Shown here piece after piece: positions 32,314-43,570 of a stretch of DNA of 64,000 nt. The notes beneath the pieces are model-generated. The model saw only the letters and a program-made list of their open reading frames with translations, had not been told where the DNA came from and did no database searches. The translations under genes and the position numbers were made by a program. Position 1 is the first letter of the stretch. Each line of letters begins with the position of its first letter. Source of the stretch: Bos javanicus (lineage: Eukaryota; Chordata; Mammalia; Artiodactyla; Bovidae); NCBI RefSeq assembly GCF_032452875.1, contig NC_083897.1, positions 5,066,854-5,130,853 of the forward strand. Reading direction: 5' to 3'.

Positions 32314-33230
32314 TAACCCTGATAAAGAGGGGGAAACCCTGGAGGTCTGAAAGCCCTGGTTGGTAGGTTTTGGGGAAGAAGGGTTCTTCATGGCACAGAG
32401 CAAGTAGGAGAACAAAGGAGCCAGGACTTGGCACAAGACTAGACACTATAGTAGATGGGTATTGGCAGGTGAGTGCCCCTCTGATTTCTAATGCTGATTC
32501 TGATGGTATTGCCAGGTAGGGGAGATGAGAAGGAAAGAATAGGCTTGGTCATGAGTTATGCAGAAATGTAATAGTCTTCCTATAGTAAATATGAACTGAC
32601 TCAGGGGAACTGGTGGGGCTCAGAGTTACCCTGTTTGGGATTAGAAAGAAATGAAACCAAGTGAGCTGCATTAGACCTGGGTCATCCCTGGGCCATGTAA
32701 TGCTACATCCAGGAGGGTGGCAGCTCTAAAATTCCCAAAAGGTGACTGGGAATCTTGATTTATTTCAGTCATGGTTAGTACCCTATAAGAACTGCTGCAG
32801 AACTTAGTCTACAGATGTGGCTTCATTAGTGGCTTCAGCTCTAAAGATTTGGAGCTAGGAGAAATCAGAGCAAAATCTCACTTACCTCACGATTTGACCT
32901 GCAGCTGATATAGTTCCTTGGCCAGGGCTAGGGTGCTTTTGTGTAAACTAGAAAAAGTGTGCTCTTTTCTGGGCACATGGTCTGGCAAACACACAATGTA
33001 GCAAATTAAGAAAGCATGGCTTGGTGTGTGCAGTGCATTTTGGATTTCAGCCCCCATTTGTCTCCATGACTGAGCATCTTTGTGCAGTGAACAACATGTA
33101 CAACTGTACATGACATCCTTGCAGACTATCAGAAGTACAATGAGAGGGAAGAGTGAAACTAGGGGGTGAAGGACCAATTCAAATGTGACCCACTGACTTG
33201 GAAAAGCAAAAAGTAACTATTTTGGAGCAG
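32314..33230. other. Unrecognised non-coding DNA
   Basis: No repeat or exon recognised; the minus-strand ORF 32887-33177 lacks motifs. Confidence 0.4.
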
Positions 33231-34185
33231 TGTTAGCAAAGACAAGTTTGTGTGCCCAGCACATAGTGAGGCTAAATAATACCAAAAGTTTTTCCACTGG
33301 TCATGTATGGATGTGAGAGTTGGACTGTGAAGAAAGCTGAGCGCCGAGGAATTGATGCTTTTGAACTGTGGTGTTGGAGAAGACTCTTGAGAGTCCCTTG
33401 GACTGCAAGGAGATCCAGCCAGTCCATTCTGAAGGAGATCAGCCCTGGGATTTCTTTGGAAGGAATGATGCTAAAGCTGAAACTCCAATACTTTGGCCAC
33501 CTCATGCGAAGAGTTGACTCATTGGAAAAGACTCTGATGCTGGGAGTGATTGGGGGCAAGAGGAGAAGGGGACGACAGAGGATGAGATGGCTGGATGGCA
33601 TCACTAACTCGATGGACGTGAGTCTGAATGAACTCTGGGAGTTGGTGATGGACAGGGAGGCCTGGTGTGCTGCGATTCATGGGGTCTCAAAGAGTCGGAC
33701 ATGACTGAGGGACTGATCTGAACTGAACTGAACTGAACTGTCAGAGATTGGAGAAAGATTTATTGCACAGCCAAACAAGGAGATGGGTGGCTTGTGCCCC
33801 TCTTCCAAACCCCAAACTCCCTGGAGGCCTTTCAGCAAAGCATTTTTAATGGCCAGGTGAGGGGGTGTCACAAGGTATACAATCAGCTTGTGCACAATTC
33901 TCTGATTGACTGATGGTGAGGTAACAGGGTCGTGTCACAGGGATTAATATTATCAATCCTCTGACTCCAGTGGAGCTGGGATCAGTGTCATCAGGTAGTC
34001 AACATCTTCCATTTGATAGATTTTTTATTTCTTTAAAACAACTCAGGAAATGTGCACCCATACTATTATCTAGGTACTGCAGAGAGGAGCTAAAGCAGAG
34101 GACATGGGGAAAGGGCCTGCTCCCCCTCAAGGCCCCATAGTGTCCTGCTTGGTTATAGAAGCGAAAGGTGAAGGGTGATTTAACA
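33231..34185 (-). mobile_element. Solo LTR of an unassigned ERV family (copy B)
   Basis: Paralogue of copy A: shared AAAGATTTATTGCACAGCC-type poly(A) zone, GCATTTTTAATGGCCAGGTG, and CAATTCTCTGATTGACTGATG, all antisense. Its outer left part (TGTGCCCAGCACATAGTGAG) lies on the far side of the BovB insertion at 33288-33741, which splits it. Confidence 0.65.
33288..33741 (+). mobile_element. BovB LINE 3' fragment inside LTR copy B
   Basis: From GTTTTTCCACTGGTCATG to the tail CTGAACTGAACTGAACTG. Younger form. The frame 33303-33704 still reads through the C-terminal domain (MYGCESWTVKKAERRGID to GVSKSRT), so little mutation has accumulated. Confidence 0.94.
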
Positions 34186-34239
34186 AATTTTAAACTTGAT
34201 ATGCAAAAGGCTATAGCCAAATATACAGTGTATTTTTTT

Positions 34240-34390
34240 TATCAGTACCTTTGCTCATGCTGTTTCCCATCTGAAGCATCCTCTCTGGTTATATAATTCT
34301 TATACAAGCATGAAGGCTCAGTTCTAGACTTAACTCAAAAGAGCCTTCCATGACCTCTGTAGGATCCCTCCCTCCCTCCTGCTGCATAAT
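34240..34390 (+). mobile_element. L2 LINE fragment
   Basis: CTCATGCTGTTTCCCATCTG and CAAAAGAGCCTTCCATGACC match the L2 3' region. Confidence 0.6.
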
Positions 34391-34590
34391 CAGATGGGTA
34401 ATCCATGCTCAAAAAGATGTCTATTTGAGTGACTGAGAGACTAGAAAACTTCTCCTGTCACAGACAATGTTAATTTCCAAGTAGGGAGCCTCTAACAAGT
34501 TCCCCACAGTAGGGTTTGGGGACCACACGGGACCAATTAACTTAAAGTCTTTCCCCTTTTCAGATGCTATTTTAACAAATTCTTGTACTG

Positions 34591-34745
34591 GAAAGAGCAC
34601 TAGACTTATTGCCTAGTTCTAGTTCAGTTTAGCTATTAACTAGTCACGTGATTTTGAGCAAGGTGAATCACCTCTCTGGCCAGCCTTAGTTCCCTACCCT
34701 GTAAAATGAAGAAATAGTTTTAATGGTCTACCATGTTGTAAAGTA
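34591..34745 (+). mobile_element. MIR-like SINE
   Basis: GAAAGAGCACTAGACTTATT, CACGTGATTTTGAGCAAGG and CCCTGTAAAATGAAG appear in MIR order. Confidence 0.6.
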
Positions 34746-35164
34746 ACACAAGAAACAATGTGGCAATTGAGCCAAACTCTGATGTATTAGTATCTATATT
34801 AATACCTACCTTCTAGTTCAGTGTGAAGACTTTTCTTTGGTGGTGAAAGGTCCACAGAATCTTTTGTGTCTGATGACCAACAAACAACTATAGGAAACTC
34901 AGGGAAAATAGAACTCTCCCTCTTGGCCTGTGTAATTTTACTTTCCTTGTTATTGTTAATGGGCTGCCAGCACATCTTTCTTCTATAGAAGTTTATTTGT
35001 TCATGCATCTATTCTATTTAGGGTTGCTAGATTTATCAAATAAAAGAACACTCAGATTCCTCCGTATTTGTTTAGTACTTCACAGATTTGGTCAATGGAG
35101 TGGAATGCACTATGGCAGCAGGAATGCCTTGCTATCTAAAGCCTGTCCCTCCAGCAGTGGCTGC
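34746..35164. other. Unrecognised non-coding DNA
   Basis: Nothing recognised. Confidence 0.35.
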
Positions 35165-35475
35165 TCCAGGATTACCTGGGTGGAGGTTTAGTTGCTAAGT
35201 CATGCTGACTCTTTTGTGTCCCCATGGACTGTAGCCCTCCAGGCTTCTCTGTCCATGGAATTCTCCAGGCAAGACTACTGGAGTGGGTTGCCATTTCCTT
35301 CTCCGGGGGATCTTCCTGACCCAGAGATCGAACCTGCATCTCCTGCATTGCAGGCAGATTCTTTACCACTGAGCCACCAGGGAAGCCTGGGAACTAGTTG
35401 GAAATGCAAACTCTGGGCCCCACCTTAAACTGATTGAATCCAAATTTGCATTTTAAGAAGGTCCGAAGGTGATAA
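35165..35475 (-). mobile_element. MER5A fragment split by Bov-tA
   Basis: Left: CCAGGATTACCTGGGTGG; right: GTTGGAAATGCAAACTCTGG and CCACCTTAAACTGATTGAATC. Orientation is opposite to the MER5A at 58211. Confidence 0.65.
35190..35387 (-). mobile_element. Bov-tA SINE
   Basis: Antisense copy, AGTTGCTAAGTCATGCTGAC to CCACCAGGGAAGCC. A small deletion removes part of GTGTCCGACTC. Confidence 0.93.
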
Positions 35476-36668
35476 ATGGTACCTTAAAACTTGAGCTAGC
35501 TGGGCTAGCTGCAATCTCCTTCCATCTGCTTCACAGCTGTCCCTAAACTCTGGAGTGGGGAAATGGGAGGAGGTGCATCATAGGACTGCATCAAATTCAG
35601 TGGTTTTGTAGGGCAGTGCTGCCTAAATAGTAGGTAATGAGTTTTCTCTCTGGGCCACCAGCTAAAATGAAATCAGGAACCACATCCACTGTATTATGGG
35701 AGCGCCATGTCTAGGCAAGTCTGGACCTGGGTCAGGCTGTCATTTCTGCCTGGTTGTGGCATCCATGCCCTTTAGAACTCTTGGCCCCCTTTGGCTCCAT
35801 TTCCTCACTTCCAAGGCCCTCTTCCTTTTTCCTTTCATGTGCGGGGTGCCCTCCCCAACCAAAATGAGCATCTGGGAAGGAATGCATGTCCTCTAGTATG
35901 AAATTAAATACACATTTCTCTTCCCTTGGGCTTGCTACTTTCTTATTCTGTTTCTTCTTCATGAACCGCCTTTTAAAAAGGGATTTCAGTGCTCAGCTAG
36001 CTATTGGACTAGGGCATCAGGGGTGGGTTGGATCATACATGCCTCCTTAGGATAAGGACATCTCTCTTTCTAGGCTCTGGGCCCCAGTTCTACCCATATT
36101 CCATAATCTTCACTTGGCCAGCCTCTCACACAGTTGCTCTTCTTGCCTTCTTAAGTCTCTCCCTCTTCCCACCCCTCCCTACACCTCCCAGTCTGGTCTT
36201 TGTTGGGCTGTGGGTGAGTCTAGGCTGGGGATGGGGGTTGTGCCCCAGAGACCAGTCAGAGACACAGAGACACTGAAGCAACTCGGGGAGGCCCAGGAAA
36301 CCAGAATAGGAAGAAGCACAGAGAAGTTGACATAGTATAGTGCCTGTGGGTTTGATAGGAGGAGTTTAGGATTCAGAGGCAAGAAAGGCTCTGGTTTTCA
36401 GAAGAATTAGGGAGTTGGCCTCTAAATCTGGGAACCTGACATGCTGACCAAGGATCCAGGGAACAGAGAGGGTTACGACTGGGTACCAGTTACTAGCAAG
36501 AAACCGGGGACTGAACAGAGGTTCTGTGGTCACAAAGGGCCAGATGCTGGGAGAGATTTGGATCTCTAAATGGGGTTGGTGGCCTTTGGAGCAAAGGGTC
36601 AAGTCCTGTGCTAACGTCCCATGATTTGTTTTATTCATTTGCATTACAGATGTAGGCATTAGAGAGTG
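35476..36668. other. Unrecognised non-coding DNA
   Basis: Relatively GC-rich between about 36030 and 36340, with pyrimidine-rich patches, but no CpG cluster, exon or named repeat. Confidence 0.4.
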
Positions 36669-36669
36669 G

Positions 36670-36888
36670 GGGTTAAGAATGTGGGTTCTGGCTCCAGACA
36701 GCTGGAGTTTAATTCCCAGCTTCACCACTCACCAAGGGTGTGGCTTTGGATAAGGCACTTAATCTCCCTGTATCTCATCTGAGGGATGATGCTGTGAGCA
36801 TCAACTGAGAAGGCATAGAAGATACTTAGCACAGCACCGTCGCTCAGACATCCTAGATAAATGCTGCATGTTGTTATGATTAACCTTT
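36670..36888 (+). mobile_element. MIR SINE
   Basis: GGGTTCTGGCTCCAGACAGC, then GTGGCTTTGGATAAGGCACTT and TAGATAAATGCTGCATGTTG follow the full MIR layout. Confidence 0.8.
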
Positions 36889-36969
36889 GTCCACCTAAGT
36901 ATGGAACTGAGGCAAGCTCATATTAACTAAAATTTGGGTTTATTTATTCAGGAATAGCAGGGGAAATTA

Positions 36970-37048
36970 TTAGGTTGGCCAAAAATTTCATTTGGGTTTT
37001 CCATAAGATGCTACAGAAAAACTTGAATGAATTTTTGGGCCAACTCAA
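36970..37048. mobile_element. Mariner-derived MITE
   Basis: About 79 bp with inverted ends TTAGGTTGGCCAAAAATTTC and GAATTTTTGGGCCAACTCAA, TA on both sides (36968-36969, 37049-37050). It is the same family as 29056-29136. Confidence 0.88.
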
Positions 37049-37050
37049 TA

Positions 37051-37319
37051 CAATAGTGAGGTACAGGTGAGTCCTTTGAAGGTTTGGGGCAGGTTGTATT
37101 TCTGGGCAGGGAGTGCAAAGACAGAGACGTCCAGCCAGAGCCCAAGCAGCAAGTTCACTGGCTTGAGGATGGGGAGAGATGTTTGTTGGTCAGGAGATAG
37201 GCCTCTGTCCTCTGTAGGTCAGACATTTATGGGAAATCAGTCTCTCAGTTAAGTTCTGTTCTTCTGAGGACACATGCCTGAGATTCTCTATTTCCAATCC
37301 CCAGTTCCATTTTAAGTTG
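37051..37319. other. Unrecognised non-coding DNA
   Basis: Nothing recognised. Confidence 0.35.
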
Positions 37320-38525
37320 GAACCCTCTCACACCCTCAAACTCCATGCTTCCATTCTGCTGCTCCTCAAACTCATGTATGGTCATGGGTATATGTTTCCT
37401 CTGCTTGGAACACTGTTTTTTGGTTAATGCCTTTTCATCTTTCAGACCTCAGTTCAGAAGTGTTTTCTTTTGCTCTCACACTCACAATACTTTTGATATC
37501 AGATATATGGGTTTTCCACACCTAGCAATTCTCTGACATCAGCTAAGTGTCCTACAAGTCAGTTTTTTCCAACACTAACCAGAGTTATCACAGACTCACA
37601 GGTTAGGGCTCAGTCTCACAAAACTGCCAATTGCAGGTTCCCATGACCCACTCTTCTGATTTGATCATTTGCTGGGATAGCTCACAGAATTCAAAGGAAG
37701 ACGTTTATTGGTTTATTGTAAAATAAAGTATATGATGAAAGATACAGTTGAACAGCCAGATGAAGAAGTACATGGGGCAAGATCTGGGAGGGTCCTGAGC
37801 AGAGAAGAAGGTTCTGTCCTCATGGGGTTGGAGTGCACCACCCTCCTGGCACACAGATGTGTTCAGCAACCTGGCAGTTCTCTGAACCCTATACTTTTGG
37901 GTTTCTATGGTGGCTTCATCACACAGGCATGATTGACCATGAACTCAACCTTGAGCCTCTCTCACCTTTCTGGAGGATGGTGGTCAGGGCTGAAAGTTCT
38001 GAGCTTCTAATCATGGCTTGTTTTTTCTGGTGACCAGCCCTCATCTGGAAACTATCTAGGAGCTCACCCAAAGTCACCTCATTAGAAAAAGACACACTGC
38101 TATCACCCAGGAAATTCTAAGGAGTTTAGAAGCTCTGTGTCAGGACAGGGTCGAAGATCAAACGTTAGAACAAGAGGCACTCCTAGTTCTCTTATGGCTT
38201 AGGAATTGCCTGGGTTTTAGGAGCTCTGTGCCAACAACCTGAGGGAGGGGGCATGGCACGCAGAGACCAATGTATGTATTTCTATGATTTCACACGGTTC
38301 TTTCTCAGACCCTCTTGGATTGGGTGAGATGCCCTCCTTTATGCTCTCACAGCACTTGCTCTTTCACATCATGTGTTGTAATCCTTCATTTTCTTGTGTA
38401 TATCTCCCATCAGATCCTCAGCTCCCTGAGTTTTTAGATTACATTGTTGTTTTCCATTGCTGTCTCAGCAGTGCTGACACACGGTAGAAATTCATTATAT
38501 GTTTGTTGATTAAATGAATAAATGG
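37320..38525 (+). mobile_element. L2 LINE 3' end split by an LTR
   Basis: Left: TGTTTCCTCTGCTTGGAACACTG and CATCTTTCAGACCTCAGTTC-type L2 text. Right: TCCTCAGCTCCCTGAG, then TGTTTGTTGATTAAATGAATAA, the L2 terminus. Confidence 0.75.
37548..38295 (-). mobile_element. Solo LTR, ERVL MLT2-type
   Basis: On the minus strand: TGTGAAATCATAG start, CCATAGAAACCCAAAAG as a TATA-like block, AATAAACCAATAAACG as poly(A) signal zone and GAATTCTGTGAGCTATCCC. TGT...ACA termini. No internal genes follow it. Confidence 0.75.
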
Positions 38526-39163
38526 TGAGAGACTCCAGGCTTATATCCTTTGGGGAGCCATAAACAGATAGGATTTCTCTGTTAAAGCTTAATCTGCTGG
38601 TAGCTGAACAGTGCAGAGCCAGAGCCCTAAGCCCTGGGGTTTCTCCTGGAGAGAGTTCATTTTGTGTGAGAAGAGTAGACAGGTAATATGGAGCAAGTGC
38701 AAACTGGAGCCAGGGAGGGAGTGAGCTGCTCTTAACATGGGCAAACTAGCCATGTGTACTGATGGCAGGTTTGGGGCGCTGGGGTTAGGACTAGAGAGTT
38801 TGGCCCTCTTTAGATAATTTGGAAAAGCACATTTAAGCTTTGGAGACCCTGATTTCTTGCCCCATTTTCAAAGGGCAATTTAGAGTCACATTGCTGCCTG
38901 TGGAGTTCCAGGGTATACTTTTGCTGAATCTGCTAAATTTTCTCCTTGGTGTATGTCTTGAAAATCCCTCCTATAGTTGGCCCTCTGAATTGGCATGTTC
39001 CACGTCTATGGATTCAACAAACAGTGGATGGAAACTATTTTGTTAACAAAATTCTAGAAAGTTCCAAAAAGTAGAATTTCAATTCGCTGGGGCTAGTAAG
39101 TATTTACATTGTATTTACAACTATACATTGTATTAGGTATTATTAGTAATCTAGAGCTGATTT
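38526..39163. other. Unrecognised non-coding DNA
   Basis: Nothing recognised. Confidence 0.35.
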
Positions 39164-39178
39164 AAAGTATGCAGGAGG

Positions 39179-39279
39179 AACTTCCCTGGCCACCCGCTGG
39201 TTGAGACTCTGCACTTCCACTGCAGGGATTGTGGGTTTGATCCCTGCAAGCCAGGTGGTGCAGCCAAAAAAAAAAAAAA
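39179..39279 (+). mobile_element. CHR-type SINE
   Basis: GAACTTCCCTGGCCACCCG to an A17 tail. Flanked by AAAGTATGCAGGAGG (39164-39178) and AAAGTATACAGAAGG (39280-39294), a 15-bp TSD with two mismatches. Confidence 0.88.
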
Positions 39280-39487
39280 AAAGTATACAGAAGGATGTAT
39301 GTAGGTTATAGGCAAGTACTATACCATTTTACATAAGGGACTTGAGCATCCGTGGATTTTGGTGTCTGGAGGGTTCTAAGACTAACCCTCCATGGATACT
39401 GAGGGAGGACCAAGGACTGCACTTCAGTCCACTCTAAACCTCTTCTCCTGACAGGAAACCCAAAGTAGTTAAGGCTCTTGACACCAG

Positions 39488-39697
39488 GGCTTCCCTGGTG
39501 GCTCAGACGGTAAAGCGTCTGCCTGCAATGCGGGAGACCCAGGTTCGATCCCTGGGTTGGGAAGATCCCTGGAGAAGGAAATGGCAACCCACTCCAGTAT
39601 TCTGGCCTGGAAAATTCCATGGACGGAGGAGCCTGGTAGACTACAGTCCAGGGGGTGGCAAAGAGTCGGACACGACTGAGTAACTTCACTTCACAGT
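39488..39697 (+). mobile_element. Bov-tA SINE
   Basis: Close to consensus from GGGCTTCCCTGGTGGCTCAG to GACACGACTGAGTAACTTC. First of a same-strand pair. Confidence 0.95.
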
Positions 39698-39731
39698 GTT
39701 CTTATAGAATGATTCTTATAGGTGTTAAGAA

Positions 39732-39934
39732 CCCCCCTAGTGGTAAAGAACCCGCCTGCCAATACAGGAGATGTAAGAGATCAGGTTTGATCCCTGGGTA
39801 GGGAAGATCCCCTGGAGAAGGGCACGGCAACCCACTCCAGTATTCTTCTCTAGAAAATCCTATGGACAGAGGAGCCTGGCGGGTTACAGTCTATGGGATT
39901 GCAAAGAGTTAGACACAACTGAGAGACTAATACT
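39732..39934 (+). mobile_element. Bov-tA SINE, older copy of pair
   Basis: Head degraded (GAACCCCCCTAGTGGTAAAG), body CCACTCCAGTATTCTTCTC, tail ACTGAGAGACTAATAC. Confidence 0.93.
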
Positions 39935-40084
39935 TTCCAGTGTTCTAAGCAATTTCTTCATCCTCAGGATAATAACAGGCCTTGAAGGCCATCTAATAAC
40001 TGTCTCACCCCCATCCCCTCCTGAGACAGTCTACAGTCTTTCATTTGATATTGTCCTGCTTCTGCTTTAACTTCTGCGACCTCC

Positions 40085-40202
40085 TCCATTTTTTGGCTGC
40101 ACTGTGCAGCTTGTGGGATCCTAGTTTCCTGTCTGGGGATAGAACCTATGCCCTCTGCTGAGGAAATGCATAGTCCCAATTGTTGGACTGCCAGGGAATT
40201 TC
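40085..40202 (-). mobile_element. CHR-type SINE
   Basis: Antisense: TTTTTTGGCTGCACTGTG to GGACTGCCAGGGAATTTCC. Confidence 0.83.
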
Positions 40203-40263
40203 CTTGAACTTCTCTTATGAGGACATGGAAAACCGTTTGCTTCTGATCAGAAACTGCCATTGC

Positions 40264-40887
40264 GACCCAATCAAAAAATGGGCCAAAGAACTAAATAGAC
40301 ATTTCTCCAAAGAAGACATACAGATGGCTAACAAACACATGAAAAGATGCTCAACATCACTCATTATCAGAGAAATGCAAATCAAAACCACTATGAGGTA
40401 CCATTTCACGCCAGTCAGAATGGCTGCTATCCAAAAGTCTACAAGCAATAAATGTTGGAGATGATGTGGAGAAAAGGGAACCCTCTTACACTGTTGGTGG
40501 GAATGCAAACTAGTACAGCCACTACGGAGAACAGTGTGGAGATTCCTTAAAAAACTGGAAATAGAACTGCCTTATGACCCAGCAATCCCACTGCTGGGCA
40601 TACACACCGAGGAAACCAGAATCGAAAGAGACACGTGTACCCCAATGTTAATCACAGCACTGTTTATAATAGCTAGGACATGGAAGCAACCTAGATGTCC
40701 ATCAGCAGATGAATGGGTAAGAAAGCAGTGGTACATATACACAATGGAGTATTACTCAGCCATTAAAAAGAATACATTTGAATCAGTTCTAATGAGGTGG
40801 ATGAAACTGGAGCCTATTATACAGAGTGAAGTAAGCCAGAAAGAAAAACACCAATACAGTATACTAACGCATATATATGGAATTTAG
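40264..40887 (+). pseudogene. L1 ORF2 C-terminal remnant
   Basis: Frame 1 reads IKKWAKELNRHFSKEDIQ to TSNKCWR, then an in-frame TGA at 40462-40464. The frame reopens and reads FLKKLEIELPYDPAIPLLG, RTWKQPRCPSADEWV and ends LTHIYGI with the normal ORF2 stop at 40885-40887. Endonuclease and RT domains are missing, so only the C-terminal domain is represented. The initiating Met residues suggested by simple ORF calling lie either in the flank (40180) or inside the domain (40534) and are not real starts. Confidence 0.9.
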
Positions 40888-41252
40888 AAAGATGGTAATG
40901 ATAACACTGTATGTGAGACAGCAAAAGAGACACAGATGTATAGAACAGTCTTTTGGACTTCTGTGGAAGAGTGAGAGGGTAGGATGATTTGGGAGAATGG
41001 CATTGAAACACGTATAATATCATATATGAAACGAATCACTAGTCCAGGTTCAATGCATGATAAAGGATGCTTGGGGCTGGTGCACTGGGACGACCCAGAG
41101 GGATGGTATGGGGGGGGAGGTGGGAGGAGGGCACAGGATGGGGAACACGTGTATACCTGTGGCAGATTCATGTTGATGTATGGCAAAACCAATACAATAT
41201 TGTAAAGTAATTAGCCTCCAATTAAAATAAATAAATTTATAATAAAAAAAAT
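40264..41252 (+). mobile_element. Young ruminant L1, 5'-truncated, perfect TSD
   Basis: Starts within ORF2 at GACCCAATCAAAAAATGGGC and ends in the 3'UTR plus A-rich tail (AATAAATTTATAATAAAAAA). The 13-bp TSD AAACTGCCATTGC (40251-40263, 41253-41265) is perfect. It contains the G-run patch AGAGGGATGGTATGGGGGG. Confidence 0.96.
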
Positions 41253-41265
41253 AAACTGCCATTGC

Positions 41266-43016
41266 ATGTTCCTCTTTGCCCTCTGATGTTGACATAAGTA
41301 TATGGCATTTGAAAGACTTTTACCCCTAGTGCCAACCTGACATAAGGCCACTTGGGTGTCCCCACCTCTGCACTCACCCTCTTTCTCTCTTCTCTTTTAG
41401 CCCTTGTAGGGAGGAGGACCAAGGAGCACATAGGTGATGCTGGTGTGTTGGAGAGAATACACAGGATTGAAGTTTGATTTATGTGTATTACTCTGAGGGA
41501 AGCAAAAACCAAACACAGTGAGCCGAGTCTAGTAAGGAATCGTTAGCCTTGGGAGCAAAGGGGAAAATTCTGAATGCAGACGTGTGCATCTCCAGGTCCA
41601 GCTGCCTTTCAAATTATCTCACAATCTTTTCAGAAAAAGAAGGTAGAAGAGAAGGGAGGGGGGCCTCTAAAAAAAAAAAAAGCCTTGATAATACATCCAT
41701 CCATAAGCCTGCTTGGTTGTTCCTTTAAGAAAGGGTATCACAGAGGGAGGAGGGCTTGTCCTCCACCCATAACATGGTGGCTTTGGCATCCCAGGGGCCT
41801 CAGTGCTCCAGTGTTTGGTGCTCAGCAGACAGAGTTCTTAGCACAGGTACTAAGGAATAAACTGCCGGGGGGAGGGGGAACAGTGGCAGCAGCTTGCAGC
41901 AGGAGGCAGCTACTCCTTATGGACTCAAATATTATTCAGGGGTCTTTTGTTAGAGGCTAATTTCTGTGTGAGAGATAAACACAAGAGCTGGTAAAACTTG
42001 GGAGATGACTCATAGAATGGCCTTGAATATATGCAGGCTGGCAAGGCCTAGGGGAGCTCAGGTTACAAGCAGCTCAGAGGAAAACCCTATGCCAAGGCAG
42101 ACGAAGCCAGTTCCGGCCATCACAGAACAAGGGGTACATGCCCTTCTAAAAAAGGTCTTTAAAAAAAACTCTCAGAAAGGGCTTTAAAATATAATACATG
42201 GGAAGCAAAGCCTGCAACAAAAAGAGGAGATGTCCTGCCCCATCATTATTGTGAAATAGCCACTTGATCACTGACCATCACTTGAACATCCACGCATTGC
42301 AGCAGCAAATGGGTCTGGGTAATTGGAGGCCAGCTATTTGTCCACTAGAGAGACAGAGCTATTAGGGTGATGTCTGAGTGAGTTATTGAAGGGGGTGGGA
42401 GGCACTCCTAGCACAGAATGGGTCCTTGAAATAGGTTCTTGTATAATGGCTTAGAAGGAAAAATGGGACTCCAGCCCCATTTGCTAATGTCTGCTGCATC
42501 TAGATGGCAGTGTGCTCTGTCCATGAGTTTCATGTTGACTCAGGTGCCAGGAAGACGTTGGAGAGGAGGAAACAGGCTGGAGACCCTGCTGTTGGGATCA
42601 GCACTGGGATGGGGAGTGGCTTCTGGGGAAGCAGCTGCATTTGAGTGGGGGAGGTGGGAGGAAGAGGAGCAGAGGCTTGCTGGGTTCCATGCATCCAGAC
42701 CAGCTCTATCCCTGGATCAGGTCGCCCTGGGCAATGACTAGGAGGGAGAGAGGAAGGGAGATCCTAAGGCTAAAACCATTCACCTGAGGCTGGCTTTTCA
42801 GTGGATATCTTCATGTGTGAGGGGTGCGCTGAAATGCTGTAATGACAAGTGTAATGACAAGTTCTTTTTTGTTTGTAATATTTCAAATTCCTGGCTTCCA
42901 AGTATTGATCAGCAAAATAATCAGGTGGCATGTACTTGCTTACCTCATATCTGCTTAGGAAAGAGGCCTCTTTCCTCCTATAGTTCTCTCTTTCTTCCAC
43001 TCTTACAAAGCACAAA
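41266..43016. other. Unrecognised, repeat-poor DNA
   Basis: 1.75 kb without a repeat I can name. Several ORFs of 60-128 codons have no motif; the longest (41574-41960, plus) runs through an A13 tract and is unlikely to code. Confidence 0.4.
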
Positions 43017-43034
43017 AGGAAGCCACTTTCTTTG

Positions 43035-43217
43035 ATTTATTTATTTATTTGGCTGTGCTGGGTCTTAGTTGTAGCATTCAGGATCTTCAAGCTTCATTGT
43101 GGCGTTCAGGATCTTTTAGTTGTGGCTTGTGAGATCTAGTTCCTGACCAGGGGTTAAACCTGGGCCCTCTGCATTGGGAGTGCAGAGTCTTAGCCACTGG
43201 ACCACCAGGGAAGTCCC
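43035..43217 (-). mobile_element. CHR-type SINE with 16-bp TSD
   Basis: Antisense: ATTTATTTATTTGGCTGTGC to CCACCAGGGAAGTCCCC. TSD AGGAAGCCACTTTCTT at 43017-43032 and 43219-43234, perfect. Confidence 0.93.
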
Positions 43218-43267
43218 CAGGAAGCCACTTTCTTGCCTTATTTCCATGGAAGAAGGAAGGAGAAATA

Positions 43268-43390
43268 ATTATGAAAGTCCATATTTGTTGAAGACTTTCC
43301 ATGAATCAAGCATTTACAATGATCCAGAGAGGTAGGTGTTAACACTTGCCCCATTTTACAAATGAGGACACTGAGGCTCATTCACCCCTG
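43268..43390 (-). mobile_element. MIR SINE fragment
   Basis: GAGGTAGGTGTTAACACTTG and CCATTTTACAAATGAGGACAC are the antisense MIR core. Confidence 0.7.
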
Positions 43391-43394
43391 CTTA

Positions 43395-43570
43395 TTTTAT
43401 TCACAACACTGATCACCATGTCTAATCATCTTGTTGATTGGTACCTTTGTCTGCCTACTCACATAGAATGCATACTCTATGAGAGAGGACTTTTGCCTGT
43501 TTTGTCGACTGTGTAATGTCCAGTGCCTACATATGTGTGTGTGACACATCATAGCTTCTCAATAGCTTGT
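43395..43570 (+). mobile_element. L2 LINE 3' fragment
   Basis: TGCATACTCTATGAGAGAGG, then TTTTGCCTGTTTTGTCGAC and GTCCAGTGCCTAC match the L2 end. Confidence 0.65.
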
